From Dipteronia dyeriana (lineage: Eukaryota > Streptophyta > Magnoliopsida > Sapindales > Sapindaceae): a stretch of 64,000 bases of DNA. The translations under genes were made by a program, and so were the position numbers. The DNA lies in contig CM065295.1 in assembly GCA_032871835.1 (NCBI GenBank), positions 69,000,687 to 69,064,686 on the forward strand, given 5' to 3'. This document shows, one piece after another, positions 48,330 through 60,671 of this stretch (within the stretch, counting starts at the first letter, position 1; every line of letters begins with the position of its first letter). The notes beneath the pieces are model-generated. The model was not told the DNA's origin. It searched no databases and saw only the letters and a program-made list of their open reading frames with translations.

Positions 48330-50053
48330 ATGAATCCAGATCAAATTAACGAGAGTCAGGCTGATCTTACGACTGGCCTAACGGTCGGAACAAATCAAAA
48401 TCTTAGGTTGCAAGAACAAGACACCTCACAGATCACCTTGACTCCACCTCTGTCCGACACACAGACTCCCCCGAGTCTCTCAGTACAAGGGCTACATGAA
48501 GCAAATACACATCTCCATCAGCTCATGGAAATCATGGGGGGAAGATTTCAGCTCCCCCCTCTTGCCTATCGAACTCAAAGGGTCAAGCAATCTTAGCTCA
48601 GTATGGCATACAAGCTGAAAACTCTCTTACGGGAGCCAAAACTGACAAGGGAAAAGCAATAATAAAAGAGCATGGCAAATTGTGGTCCCAACAGGGTCAC
48701 TCGAAAGAAGAGAGCTCTCACTCAACCCGAACAAAGAGAGAGAGCCAAAGAACAACAGATGAGTCGGACGAGGAGGAGAGGGGTCCCCCTAGACGATGCA
48801 AGGGCCAACATGGCTGAACCTACCAAAGAGCTGAAGCACCCATTCGGCCTAGTAGCACTCTCTATAAAACGAAGAAGAGTCCATCAGCTCACTGACACCT
48901 TGATTTCGGGCATTCAACCATGAAGGATCAAGAATATATTCAAGAAATGCGACAAATCCAGGATGACATGGAAAGAATGGAGATTAGTCGACATGACTCA
49001 CGAGGTTCGATACGGGTGCCTAATGGCCATATGGGACCATTCAAGGAAAATGTATTGAGAAAACCGTTCTTGAGGAGCTTTAGGATGCCAAACGTCGAGC
49101 AATATATGGAAGAACGAGACCCAATGGAGCACGTCAGCCGGTTTATCACCTTAATGGCAACTCAAACTCGGGACGACCGTATCTTGTGTCAGGCATTCCC
49201 AATGACTTTCAGAGATTTAGCTAGGAGTTTGTTTAGACAGTTACCCAGAAATAGCATCAGCAGTTTCAATCAACTTAGTTAGGCTTTCACCCAACAATTT
49301 ATGGGAAGCCTCCAACAAAAAAAGTCATTAGCTCACTTGTCAAGTTTAAAGCAAGGAAAGACAGAAGTCATCCGAGAATACCTGTCCCGTTTCAACAAAG
49401 AAGCATTCAGGATAGAAGACTTCAACGACATAGCAGCAATTAACGCTTTCACCAATGGCCTTCAAAGTGACCCCTTTTTGTTCCAGTTAAGGCGACAAAG
49501 GCCCTCCACTTACCCAGAACTGGTCGAAGTAACCGTCGAGTACGCTCGAGCGGAGGAAGAAGAGGTAGCTCAAGGAGGTTTTCTGGTCCACGATTCTCGA
49601 CCTGAAAAAGGGAAGGGATCAAAAATCGAAACAACATCAGGGAAGACTGATCAAAAGAAAAGGTGACCCGACAAGATCAAAGGTAAACGAAAGAACGATG
49701 GCAGGGACGACATAGATTACCTCAAGAGCAGATATTCGACTTATACACCACTAAATCGGGATGTAGAAACTGTGTTTTCAGTAACTCAAGAAAAGGGAAT
49801 ACTACGATGGCTGCAAAGAATGAGCGTTCCGCCACATAAGCGAACGATAAAAAAATATTACTGGTCTCATAAAGACCGTGGGCACGAAACGTCGAGATGT
49901 TTCCAGTTGAAGGAACACATCGAAAGCTTAATCAAGAAGGGTCATCTAAAGGAGTACATAGTCATAAAGAAAGATAAAGGAGGCTTAAAATTTGAGAAAA
50001 GGAAAGATTTATCCCGAGACAGACAGAAGAGTCCCCAAAAAGAAAAAAAATGA
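48330..50053 (+). pseudogene. gag of gypsy element B
   Basis: The frame opens MNPDQINESQADLT, with stops and shifts by 48596 and 48923. The capsid-like retrotransposon gag domain is at 48920-49666 (FRMPNVEQYMEERDPMEHVS, ARSLFRQLP, LKQGKTEVIREYLSRFNKEA) and is split by an in-frame TAG at 49280. A TGA follows at about 49667. A degenerate zinc knuckle lies near 49850-49905 (YWSHKDRGHETSRC), where the first cysteine of the usual C-x2-C start is missing. Basic, Lys-rich text follows. Broken and non-functional. Confidence 0.85.
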
Positions 50054-50255
50054 AGAAAGAAGTCAAAAGGAAAGTCCGATCCATACAATTTCGGGAGGGC
50101 CAAATACTGGTCATAGCAATCGAGAAAGAAAGAATGAGATAAGAGAAGTCTCAGGAAAAGAAGTCAACTTTGTCGAACGGGAGTCGAAGAAACCAAAGAA
50201 GGGTTGGAGCCTAGTTTCATTTCAGCCCCGAAGATGCGAGCGGATGTAATGTTCG

Positions 50256-52514
50256 ACCCAACGATGCTATAGTGGTCGAACTTCAGATAGGCCATAGAGA
50301 TGTCCGAAGGATTTTAATCGACAATGGCAGTTCAGCCGATATCCTAAACGAATCGGTATTCTGACAGTTAGGGTTCACAAAAAAAGATCTTGAATTTTTC
50401 AACACTCCTCTTAAAGCTTTCAGAGGATCAGAAATACGACCACTTAGGACGATCAGATTGCCCGTCAGAATTGGGCGGCATCCTACTAGACGGACATTGT
50501 TAACCGAGTTTTTAGTAGTCAGCATTCCCAAATGACCATACAACGCATTGATGGGAAGACCCTTCCTTAACGAAATACGAGCGATTACTGCCACATGCTG
50601 TCTAAAGGTAAAATTTCCGACCGAGTTCGGCACGGGAGAAATCAGGGGTTATCAGGAAACCGCCAGAAAAAATAATCTTTCAACATTTAAAGGAAAAGAG
50701 TTAGAGGAAGTTCTTCAGCTAAACAAACCATCAAAAGTTGAAAGGAAGAAATAAACAAAGAAGGAGTCAGTTGAGCGAAATAGGCTGGTTGAAGCAGCTG
50801 AAACTCTAACAAAATTCACCCTGGATCCGAGAGAGCCAACGGGTAGGGAGCAAGAAGGAGAAATTGAGCCAACGAAAGACGTCGAGCTGGATAAAGATAG
50901 ACCCGAAAGAGTGGTCTGAGTGGGAAGCCATTTGGACATTCGGGTAAAAGCTGACCTTTCAGCCTTTTTTGTTGAATTCGCTGATGTCTTTGCATGGAGC
51001 CATAAAGATATATCGGGTATCGATCCAAGTGTAATCACCCATAGCCTTTTGGTCAAACGAGATACCCCACCAGTAACTCAGAAAAGAAGGTGTTTTAATG
51101 CCGAAAGAAACAGTGCCGTCAAAGAAGAAGTGAAGAAACTCTTGACAGCCGGATTTATTCGAGTAGCCAAATATCCAAAATGGATAGCCAACGTGGTATT
51201 AGTAAAAAAGAAGAATGACACATGAAGGATGTGTGTGGACTTCATGGATCTGAACAAAGCATGTCCAAAGGATGGTTCCCCTCTTTCTAGAATAGACCGA
51301 CTAGTGGATGCCACAGCTGGACACGAGTTGTTAAGTTTTATGGATGCGTATTCAGGATACAACCAAATAAAAATGAATGGCCCAGATGAAGAGAAGACGA
51401 CGTTCATAACTGACCAATGACTATATTGCTACAGAGTCATGCCTTTCGGTTTGAAAAACGCTGGAGCAACATACCAACGGTTAGTAAATCGAATGTTCGC
51501 GGATCAGATTGGGTGAACAATGAAGGTCTACGTAGATGATATGTTAACAAAAAGTCTGACGACTGAAGGACATATTGAAGCGCTTCGGGAGACATTCAAC
51601 AACCTTAGAAAATATGGGATGAAGCTAAATCCAACAAAATGTGTTTTTGGTGTAAAATCAGACAAGTTCCTCGGTTTTGTTGTTCACCAAAGGGGAATTG
51701 AAGCAAATCCAGACAAAATAGACGCTCTCATCAAAATGAAGCCACCATGCACCTTAAAGGAATTCCAACGACTGACGGGCTATCTCGCCGCTTTAAGCGG
51801 GTTTATATCAAAATCTACTGACAAATGTTTACCTTTCTTTAAGGCTTTGAAAAAGGGAAAGACAGTGGAATGGAATCAGGAATGTGAAACGGCTTTTCAA
51901 TAGTTGAAATCATATCTTGGCACCACTCCGCTGTTGTCAAAACCAAATACGGGAGAAGACCTTTTTTTGTATTTGTCGGTCTCTACGGCCGCCACTAGTT
52001 CAGTCCACGTTCGAGAAGAAATCGGAATTCAGAAGCCGGTGTACTACACTAGCCAAGCGCTTACTGACCCTCAGACGAGATACTCTGGAACGGAAAAGAT
52101 GGCACTAACGCTGATTGTGTCGGCCAGAAAGCTCAGGCCATACTTCCAGGCTCAACGAATCACAATCCTGACCAATTACCGTTGTGCCAAATCCTACAGA
52201 AACCAGAGGTCTAGGGCCGATTAACAAGATGGGCTATCGAACTAGGAGAGTTCGATATCGAGTACAAACCAAGGTCATCCATTAAAGGTCAGGTTGTATC
52301 GGACTTCATCGTAGAGTTCTCAGAACCTTCAATCGAAATCAAATGAGTCGAGTCAGACAAGCCAAAAGAAGGTTACCCCTAGAAACTCCATGTAGACAGA
52401 TCGTCAAACACACATGGGAGTAGGGCAGGAATAGTGGTCATAACCCCAGAAAATGACCAGATAGAGTGTGCCCTCAGGTTCGATTTTAAAGCAACAAATA
52501 ACCAAGCCGAGTAT
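50256..52514 (+). pseudogene. pol of gypsy element B, part 1: protease, RT, RNase H
   Basis: The aspartic protease motif ILIDNGSSADIL lies near 50310, in the D-N-G form common in this lineage. RT spans about 50920-51900: ACPKDGSPLSRIDRLVDATA, FMDAYSGYNQIKM, VMPFGLKNAG, and an intact catalytic VYVDDML near 51527. RNase H continues (YYTSQALTDPQTRYSGTEKM, then WAIELGEFDIEYKPRS). The second, archaeal-type RNase H begins near 52380 (LHVDRSSNTHGSRAGIVV) and has R in place of G after the first aspartate. In-frame stops occur at 51223, 51418, 51514 and 51901. The frame is cut at 52514, inside the NNQAEY motif, by a solo LTR. Confidence 0.88.
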
Positions 52515-54083
52515 TGAAACAAATATTATGGTGTGTAATATTAATCTAGAGGGGGGGGGGGTGAATAGATTTTAAATAAATTTTACCCAATTTTCGTTAA
52601 AGGTAAAGTTGACGAAAATACCCCTATCTAGTTACAAAAATACCACAAATGTAATAAATGCGGAAATAGTAAAGACACTTGAGATATACGTGGAAACCCT
52701 CTAAATGGGAAAAACCACGGGCTGATGAGTGCACCACACTAGAACCTTGAATCCACTAATGGAAAAGGAATTACAACCTAATCCCGGTTTAATCCACTAC
52801 CACTACCACTACCTAATCCCGGTGTAAATGAATCTATTCAATCTTGCTTGCAATTTAAGCTACCTACTCCCGGAAGCAACATAAGTCTTATTTCTCAATG
52901 AAGAGATAAAATGTCCTAAGTGAATATATGATGATATTCAATGAACAAATAAGGCTAGGAAACCCTATATGCTTATCTAGGATAATGAGATGACAATTAA
53001 TGCAATCCTAGATATCAAGAGCTAAATGACATGTTCAAGAAGCTTAGCTAAACATAGATCAAACAATCCTATAAAGCTATCACAATACAACACTCAATCA
53101 TGGTATCACAACAATCACTAATTTGTATATAGAAAATGTTCTAAGTGCATACAAATAATTAAAGAGAAGGCTTAACAAGTAAAACACTTAACTTGTAAGA
53201 AGATAGTGAAGAACTTACCAAACAAGATGTGATGAAGCAAACCTATCCATAGATGCACTCTAAATGAACTTAGAAGATGCAAGATGAAGTTTTTATGCAC
53301 ATGGGAATGCTTTGAGTGATTAAAAATGAGTTATTGGAAGAGTTTTTCCTTTGAAATGTATTCTAAGGAAAATATGTGATGTTCTGAACTCTCTCTCGAC
53401 CTTAAACTAAAGAGTTATATATATGAGATCTAAACAAAGTGAGGTCGTTTTGGAAAAAATGTTCCAGCTTCCTTTGTGTACGTTGGTGACGTGAGCTGGT
53501 CGAGTAGCACACCACCAGCGCACAACCTAATTTTATAAAAGGCACTGGTCGACTGGCACAGCTCAGTGGCGCAACACATACGACGATCCACTGGAATGTT
53601 ACGCTGGTGAGGCTGCACTAGTAGGGTAGCGCACCACCAGTGCACTGCCTATTTTTGCATCTTTACGCTGGTGTAGCAGCACAACTCAGTGGCGCAACAC
53701 ATACGACAATCCACTTGACTGTTGCGCTGGCAAAACCTATTTTCAACACTCAAACACACAATCAATAAGTTCAAGAGTGATGAAAAATACATCATATTCT
53801 AATGCCAGTCATGACATAAAACATTTGATTACAAGATGCAAATAAATCAACAAGAGTCATTTAAACCAAAATGCACACAAGAATAAACATACAACATATA
53901 TGAATAAGAGTTATGCATGAATTTCTGAGTGTGTGCAACTATCTCTTCAAAGCAAGTAAGCACAATAATTTTACCTTCGGTGATTCTCCTCTTGAGGTCT
54001 TGAGAGCCTAAGCTACCCTTATATAAACCCCATAATTGTGGTTTGTTCACGAAATAAGTCAATCAACAAATGAGGACTTTACA
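52515..54083 (+). mobile_element. 1569-bp solo LTR inserted in pol of element B
   Basis: The insert runs TGAAACAAATATTATGG...GGACTTTACA, so it has TG...CA ends, and is bounded by perfect AGTAT duplications (52510-52514 and 54084-54088). Removing it and one AGTAT restores continuity of the second RNase H domain. It has no coding frame. GGGGGGGTGAATAGA and ACGTGGAAACCCTC resemble long Ty1/copia LTRs such as those of the SIRE group; the lineage is inference. Confidence 0.88.
53480..53723 (+). repeat. two 121-bp tandem repeats in the solo LTR
   Basis: ACGTTGGTGAC (53480) and ACGCTGGTGAGG (53601) start the two copies, and each ends near CAACACATACGAC(G/A)ATCCACT. A third unit begins GCGCTGG at 53724 and stops. 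Confidence 0.8.
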
Positions 54084-54088
54084 AGTAT

Positions 54089-55677
54089 GAAGCTCTCTTG
54101 GCAGGAATGAAGGTTGCCACAGCCCTCGGTGCAGATGAGATATATGTGTTTAGTGACTCTCAATTGGTAGTTAACCAAGTATGCGATGAATACGAGGCTA
54201 AAGAGGAAGGAATGATGGCTTATTTAGAAATGGCGAAGCTGGCCATCAGAAGCTTCAAGGCCTTTCGGATCACCCAGATCCCTCAGGCTGAGAATAATCA
54301 TGCAGATGCACTTTCTAAATTAGCATCCGATACAAATGTGATCATCACCAAAATCATCTCAGTTACACATTTGCAACGACCGAGTATTTACTCTGATAAC
54401 AAGCACGAGATTGTTGAGATAAGTACTTTGGAAACGACTTGGATGACACCAATCCGATCTTTCTTGATGGATGGAACAACCCTCGGAGATAAAATTGAGG
54501 CTAGGAAACTCAGTTATCATTCGCCCAGGTATACAATACTCTCTGGTGAATTATACAGGAGAGGATTCTAAAGAGCATTGCAAAGGTGTGTCGGTCCAAC
54601 AGAAGCTGAAAAGATCCTAACAGAGATTCATGCTGATGTATGCCGCAACCACACTGGTCCACAAAGTCTAGCTCACAAAGTATTGAGGCAGGGTTTCTAC
54701 TGGCCAACAGTTTTTGACGACGCTAAAAAAGTGGTGATGAGTTGTGATAAATGCCAAGGATAGCTGATAACATCAAGCAACCTCCTGAGTGGCTCCGAAC
54801 AATGGTGTCAGCACACCCTTTTGACCGATGAGGAGTTGATCTCATAGAGCCAATGCCGCCAACAACAAAGGGTCGGGCAAAATACGCCATTGTTGCAGTA
54901 GATTATTTCAAAAAATGGGCTGAGGCAAAAGCACTGGTACGAATAACCGAAGCCAAGACTACAGACTTCATCAAAAAATCGATCATCTATTGTTTCGGTG
55001 TCCCGAATGCTATAGTGTCAGATAACGGAACACAGTTTGATAACGTGAATTTTTGAAAATTCTGTGATGAGTGGAACATCAATTGTTTATTCGCCACCCC
55101 GGCACACCCACAAACCAACTGGCAAGTCGAGACGGTAAACTAAATAATAAAACACAACATCAAAGCAAAATTGGATGTCAGAAAGGGATGTTGGGTAGAC
55201 TTATTGCCCGAAGTATTATGGGCGTATAGAACAACCTCGCGGACCTCCACTGGAGAAACGCCTTTCGCAATGGCGTTTGGGGCCGAAGCTGTTATTCCTA
55301 TAGAAACCAAAATAGTGTCCCCCCGGATTAGGTTCTATGACCAAGACAATAACATTGATCTACTATCATCTAGCCTAGACGAGTTAGAAGCTTGAAGGGA
55401 TAGAGCTCAAATACGAATGGCAACATACCAGTAAAGGGTGTCACGTCATTACAATAACAAAGTTCGATAGAGGCATTTTCAGATAAATGACCTAGTCTTA
55501 CGAAGAGTGTTGCCTAACACTCGAGACAGAGCAGCTGGGACACTCGGCGACAAATGGGAAGGGCCTTATCAGGTTGTCGGAATAGCAGGACATAGAGCTT
55601 ACCAAATAGCAAGGCCAGGGGGTGGAATCATACCTCGTCCATGGAACGCTCAATATTTAAAGACTTATTACCAGTAG
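54089..55677 (+). pseudogene. pol of gypsy element B, part 2: second RNase H end and integrase
   Basis: The second RNase H resumes (LLAGMKVATALGADEIYVFSD, then NNHADALSKLASD). Integrase follows. Its zinc-binding domain is near 54630-54760 (EIHADVCRNH, CDKCQ). The catalytic core shows AIVAVDYFKKWAEA (first Asp), IVSDNGTQF (second Asp) and TNWQVETVN (Glu kept, the neighbouring Gly changed to Trp). The C-terminal part includes MAFGAEAVIPIE, DKWEGPYQVVG and RPWNAQYLKTYY, ending in TAG at 55675. Stops occur in the core, for example near 55056, 55140, 55393, 55432 and 55467. Confidence 0.87.
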
Positions 55678-56410
55678 AAAGGAATTCCATATCTTTTGCA
55701 CTCTCGGGCATCAATACCTCAGCCTACGGATGACATCGTCTTTTGAACATTCAGGCGTTATGTCAGCCTTTGGTCAATATCACCTTTTGAGCCCTCAGAC
55801 ATCAACGTGTTTTTCCCCATAGCGACTTCATCTTTTGTAAGCCATTCAGGCATCAACGCGTGAGCCTTTAGGCCCCGTCGTCTTTTAGCCTTCGGGCGAT
55901 AAATAAAATATCTATTCTGACCAAATTCAAACTTTCAGCTGTACCAACAATCAAACTACAAATAGCCAAAATGGCTCGTATTTGGCTTACGAAGGTTAAG
56001 GTAGCTGGGTCATAACCGGCAATCAAAAAATCGTTAGAGTAGTCAAAAAAAGATTAAGTTATGTTAACTTAATCGAAAAAATTTAACTTACGAAGGTTAT
56101 GGCTAAAATAAATCATAACCAATAGCAAAAAAAAAACCACTAGATTAGTTAAACATCAAAAGGAATTACCGAAAACAAGAGATAAAGTTTACATTAAAAA
56201 GGAAATCATGCAAAGAGGTCGGACATGCCCGATACCCTTAAAATTCAGATCCAAAGGTTTAAAACAAAAAAAGTTAGAAAACAAAATAGCTTTGATCGAT
56301 ATACAAAAGTTCATACAAGGCTGAAACTTATTGAACTTTGGATCTAAATCCAGAAAAGCAAAAATTAAAAGGCCAGGAACTTCGGCTAAAGAGGTGGCAT
56401 CAATTTTTTC
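55678..56410. other. spacer between pol and antisense ORF in element B
   Basis: Non-coding. At 55700-55900 phrases such as CATCAACG(T/C)GT, CATTCAGGC and CGTCTTTT recur every 50-60 bases, comparable to the minisatellite in the same place in element A. Confidence 0.55.
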
Positions 56411-58827
56411 CTCATTCGTCTTGGTCTTCATCTTCTTCTCCCTCTGTTTCACTTTCTTCAGCTTCTTCACTTTCTTCTTCTTCGGACTCCGGATCAGGAC
56501 CATAATCAATGAGAGGATTCAACCACATATTACTAGGTATTAAAGTCCCGAAAGTACAGTCAGATCGAGCATCTAAATCAATATGCATATCTAACAGAGG
56601 CAGATGTCTGTTCCTTCGGTCCATTTCCCATCGACGAACTTGAGCTTTAAAATCTTCCACTGTTTTTTCAAGGTTCTCCTTCATAGACTCTTCGATCTTT
56701 TCGGCAATCGCATGATATTTTAAAGCCCGAACGAGGTCCTTGCAAGCATCAACCCCTTTTGCAAACTCTTTGTGAGTATAGGCATCAAAAACAGGCAAAT
56801 GCTTGAAAATATCAACTGCCCGAATCCCGATTTTGTCTCGGACCAACTCGAAATCTGACTTGAACTCTTTAAGGCGAAGTTCGAGGATTCCCTTTAACTT
56901 TTCCAAATCGGCAACTCGTTGCTCAGCCCCTTCACGCCTTCTTGTCTCTTCGACAAGCTTAGTTTCTTTGCTAGTCAAACTAGAGACCCTGGCTATGAGT
57001 TTCGAATTTTCAGTCAAAAGCTTTGAGTTGTCGGCCAAGAGTTTCTGCTTCTCCTCTGCCATCCTAGCCACTTGGGAAATGAGACCATCATTCTCTTTCA
57101 CGGCAGAGTCACACATCCTCAAAAGCTGTCGAGTAAAACAGTCGCGATATAAAAAAAAAAATTATATATATATATAGTATATTGAATGCTATATGTAAAA
57201 GTTCAAATAAGACAAGGATACAAAGCATACCATGGAGAGAAAGTGAAGACTTTGTCGACCATGTTCAACTATGTCAGTCACCTTAAAAGCTTCATAGTCC
57301 TCCGGTGGGCCGAAAGTTAAATCGCCCGCTAAAGCCAATTTTAGTGCAAATGAAGGATCCAAAGGGTCCGAGTCTGACAAAACATCTCTTTTAGTAGGTG
57401 CAGACGGACGAGATTATTCGCCTGTGAAGAAACTAGAAAAAACGGTTAAAGGACAAACTATCTTGGGAATGTGAATATTTTCGGGAGGGTCAGAGGAAGC
57501 AGTCTCTTGAACTTTAGCGAAAGAAGCGTTCACATGAATATTCTCGGGCACATACTCCAAAACCGAACCAAAAGTATCTAGATTAACACTGTAAGGAGAA
57601 TTGATACCGGTACGCTCGCTATCATTTTCCCTCAAAGATGAAGGGATATTCAGTTTTCGCAGAGCTTTCGAAAATTTAGGATTAGATGAAAATTCTCCTT
57701 TTCTTTTAACGAGTGGGCCAAAATATTTTGATTTTCATGGGCCTGACCCAACACCTGGCCCAGTACCTGATCCAGCGGCTGCAACACCTGAAGTAGGGAC
57801 ATTGGAATCCAAGTCCTTGATTAAGTCCGGATCATCAGAACGAGCATTCCCAAGTTTTACATTTTCCTCTTCGTCATGATAACTGGAAAGTTGAACTGCT
57901 TTAAGTGCCCTTGCAGCCTTACCATATATCGGATCTGATTCCGTAACTGCTAGAAGCAAACAGAAGCTTGGGAAATCCGATCCACCTCGTTAGGAGTCAG
58001 TTTGGGCGAATCTTTGTAAGTAACTGCAAAAACATAAATTATTATAAATTACTTCATGATATATATATAAACCGAAGTTAAAAGTAAGAGCACTTACTAG
58101 CATCACAGAAATGGCGGGGAACTGAAAACTCTTCATCGGAAGAACCACCCGAGGGGTTTCTTCCCCGCTCACCTCTGACGAAAAACCAACTCCCTTTCCA
58201 ATATTTGTTGGAACTGGGCATGCCCCAGATAATACCATTTTTCTTTTTATTTTTCTCTTTGCTCGTAATATTAAGTATGCCATCTACTCCCTTCCCATCC
58301 TCTCCAATAGGCATCCATATGGAAGGATGATGAGAAGTTAAGCAGTAAGAGCCTGGCTCATTAACGGACCGACGAAGGATGAAACAATTTTTTATTTCGT
58401 TAACGGAAGGGGCGCCAAAATTTTGATCTCGCCAAAGGCAATAGAGACCCAACAAATTGCGATACGCATTAGGGGAAAACTGCATCGGCACACACTTGAT
58501 CGAACTAAGGTAATGAGAAATGAATTCAGGAATGGGAAGTCCAATACCGCAACTCAGCATAAAACCATAAATCGCCACATTTCCACTTGGCGGATTCCAT
58601 GCGGCCCGAGTATCGGGAAGCAGCAATTCGAGGCACGGAGATAGCCTAAAATACGTGCGACAAGATTTCAGGTTGTTTGCCGAAACAACATTAATCTCAT
58701 TGCCAATAAATGAGGGTTCCTCAACAGAATATCGGATTTGAACCACTCGATGAGATTCAACATCCGAATCCGTGATGTCTCCCTGCTCCTTTAATCTGGA
58801 GGGACCCTTCAACGTCTTCACAACCAT
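56411..58827 (-). pseudogene. spliced antisense ORF of element B
   Basis: On the minus strand an ATG at 58827 starts MVVKTLKGPSRLKEQ. The first exon runs to about 58098 and contains a core shared with element A: AAWNPPSGNVAIYGFMLSCG, QFSPNAYRNLLGLYCLW, PSIWMPIGEDG and GIIWGMPSSNKYWKGSW. A consensus donor (GTAAGTG) at 58097 and acceptor (TTTTGCAG) at 58024 define a 74-base intron. Downstream segments follow at about 57735-57959 and 57414-57635. The last part, 56412-57122, encodes a long coiled coil (KLLADNSKLLTENSKLIARV) and an acidic tail (PESEEEESEEAEESETE). Apparent frame breaks between segments may be introns or damage. The family is known only as a putative gypsy-type transposon protein; its role is unknown. 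Confidence 0.75.
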
Positions 58828-59431
58828 TTCCGCTAATTGAAAACCCGAGCAAGAAAAATCTGAAAATAAAAGACGTGGGTCAGTATGCCGGGCCAACATT
58901 AGAGGATTTTTCAGACATAATAAGGTCTGGTTGTGTGCCAAAAAAAAAAAATCAATGCGCCTTAACTCAACCGCTCTCAAAAGTGAAAGAAATGAGAATT
59001 GACTAAGAAGTTCAGTACAAGAGAGATCCATGAAGAGTAAACTCACCGGAAAAAATGGAGAGAGCCGTGACTTTGCCACCAAATGACTAAAAATGATGCA
59101 CCAAATCAACTCACGACAGAAAATTTCTTTAGTGAGAAAATCTCAATTACGCTTACCACAAGAGATTCAAAACAGGGATTGAAAATTTAAGTTTAAAATA
59201 AGGGGCCTGACATATATTAATAGGCAGAGGGAATCGATCCCAATTGTTGTTGGAGCCCAGTTGTTGATCTCAAATAAGAGATCTGTATGACTGGATGCCA
59301 TACGGAATAATATATATATATATCATAACATTGGCAATTAAGGCATAAGGAAGTCAAACAGTGGGTAAGTTATTGTCCAATACATGGACATAGGGAAATG
59401 TAAACTGACAAGCTTCCTTTACACGCCTCTC
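58828..59431. other. upstream region of the antisense ORF
   Basis: A minus-strand frame continues to 59109 but contains a plausible splice acceptor (TTTATTTTCAG, about 58862-58872). This stretch may therefore be a leader exon, intron or promoter for the antisense transcript. Confidence 0.4.
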
Positions 59432-59711
59432 TACCTTTTTTCTTTCTTTAAAAGTTGATTATTATATAAATATTTAATAAATAGCATGCTGTTTGTTATG
59501 AACATATTATTCATTTCAGTCTGAACTATTTCGGTCAAGTTAGACCATTGCCCGACGAAGAAACAAAGCTTCAGTCCACCTTTTTTCTTTCATTCGAAAT
59601 AGAATATTATATAAATATTGAAAAAATAGCAGGCTATTTGTTCATTTCAGTCTGAACTAGTTCCTTCAAGTTAGACCTTTGCCTGATGAAGAAACGAAGT
59701 TTCAGTCCACA
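59432..59711. repeat. two tandem repeats before the 3' LTR of element B
   Basis: CCTTTTTTCTTTC...TTATATAAATATT...TTCATTTCAGTCTGAACTA...GTTAGACC(A/T)TTGCC(C/T)GA...TTTCAGTCCAC occurs twice, with the second copy about 20 bases shorter. Confidence 0.75.
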
Positions 59712-60020
59712 ATGCGCTTTGCCTAAAGAGAAACCGATTTCGGGATATCAAATTATTGCCCGAAAAAAGCACAAATTAAAGTTCGGATAGTTTTGGTGTT
59801 TTTTCAGTGAAAAATTAGTTTCGAATCACCATATGGTTGCCTGACAAAGTGAATATTATGGGCGTCGAAATAGTTGCTCAGCTACGAAAAGGCTTTCAGG
59901 CAAGCGACCCTCTACCAAGTATGTATATATATATATATAATACATAGTCAAAAAAGTCTGAGGCAATATATAAGCCTTCCGAGATAATTTTTTTTTTGTG
60001 AAGCACTAATAGTATTATCC

Positions 60021-60034
60021 AAAGAGACGGGGGG
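60021..60034 (+). other. polypurine tract of element B
   Basis: AAAGAGACGGGGGG followed by CTAA and the LTR start TGTTATACCC. Confidence 0.75.
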
Positions 60035-60038
60035 CTAA

Positions 60039-60671
60039 TGTTATACCCAATAAATTAGGCTTACTACCATTGGGCCAACTTATAAATAAAATCCGGCCCA
60101 GATGCAAGGAGCCTATGAAAAGCCCACCTTAATTGATAAAAGTTTCAGCCAGATATAGAACTTCTGAAATGAGCCGAAACCCAAGCATGAAGTAACCCAA
60201 ACAAATTGTCACGGATGAAGCGAATCCCACTAGAAAGTATGTCTCGAGAGAAGCCATACATAGGACTAGGACTAGATTTCAGTCCTCGAAAGTCGCTATT
60301 TCGATCCTGACACATTCAACCTACGTGTCATCCAACCAACAGTGCATCAACTTCAAAACAAGCCATGTGTCATCCAGTCATACGACCAGCCCTAAAAGGC
60401 ATGCATAAACTAGACTTTCGGTCGCCCAAGCTAGTTCATTGACGTCAGCCGAAATATTCCATTATAGGCACTTTGACACGTTTTCCCTTGTATAAATATG
60501 AGGTCCTACCTCATATACAGAGGAGATTGAAAAAAGGACAACGAAGATTTCAGTCGGGCAATTTCTCTAGATTTGTATCTTCCAGATCTGGTTTCAGATT
60601 TGAGATTTAGTCAGAAACATACAAAATTTGCTTGTCGTTTGATAATAGTTTACTAGTTTTACATGTAAACA
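60039..60671 (+). repeat. 3' LTR of gypsy element B
   Basis: Matches the 5' LTR with few changes apart from a ~48-base deletion near 60640. TATAAATA is at 60491-60498. Confidence 0.9.

Larger units (their letters stand above)
47594..60671 (+). mobile_element. Ty3/gypsy LTR retrotransposon B, Tat-like, near full length
   Basis: LTRs at 47594-48270 and 60039-60671 are very similar. Flanks ATAAC and ATACC look like a target duplication with one change. The order is 5' LTR, primer site, gag, protease, RT, RNase H, second RNase H, integrase, antisense ORF, polypurine tract, 3' LTR. The extra RNase H and antisense ORF are diagnostic of the Tat lineage. A solo LTR interrupts pol. Gag and pol carry many single-base stops, so the element cannot be autonomous now. 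Confidence 0.93.
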
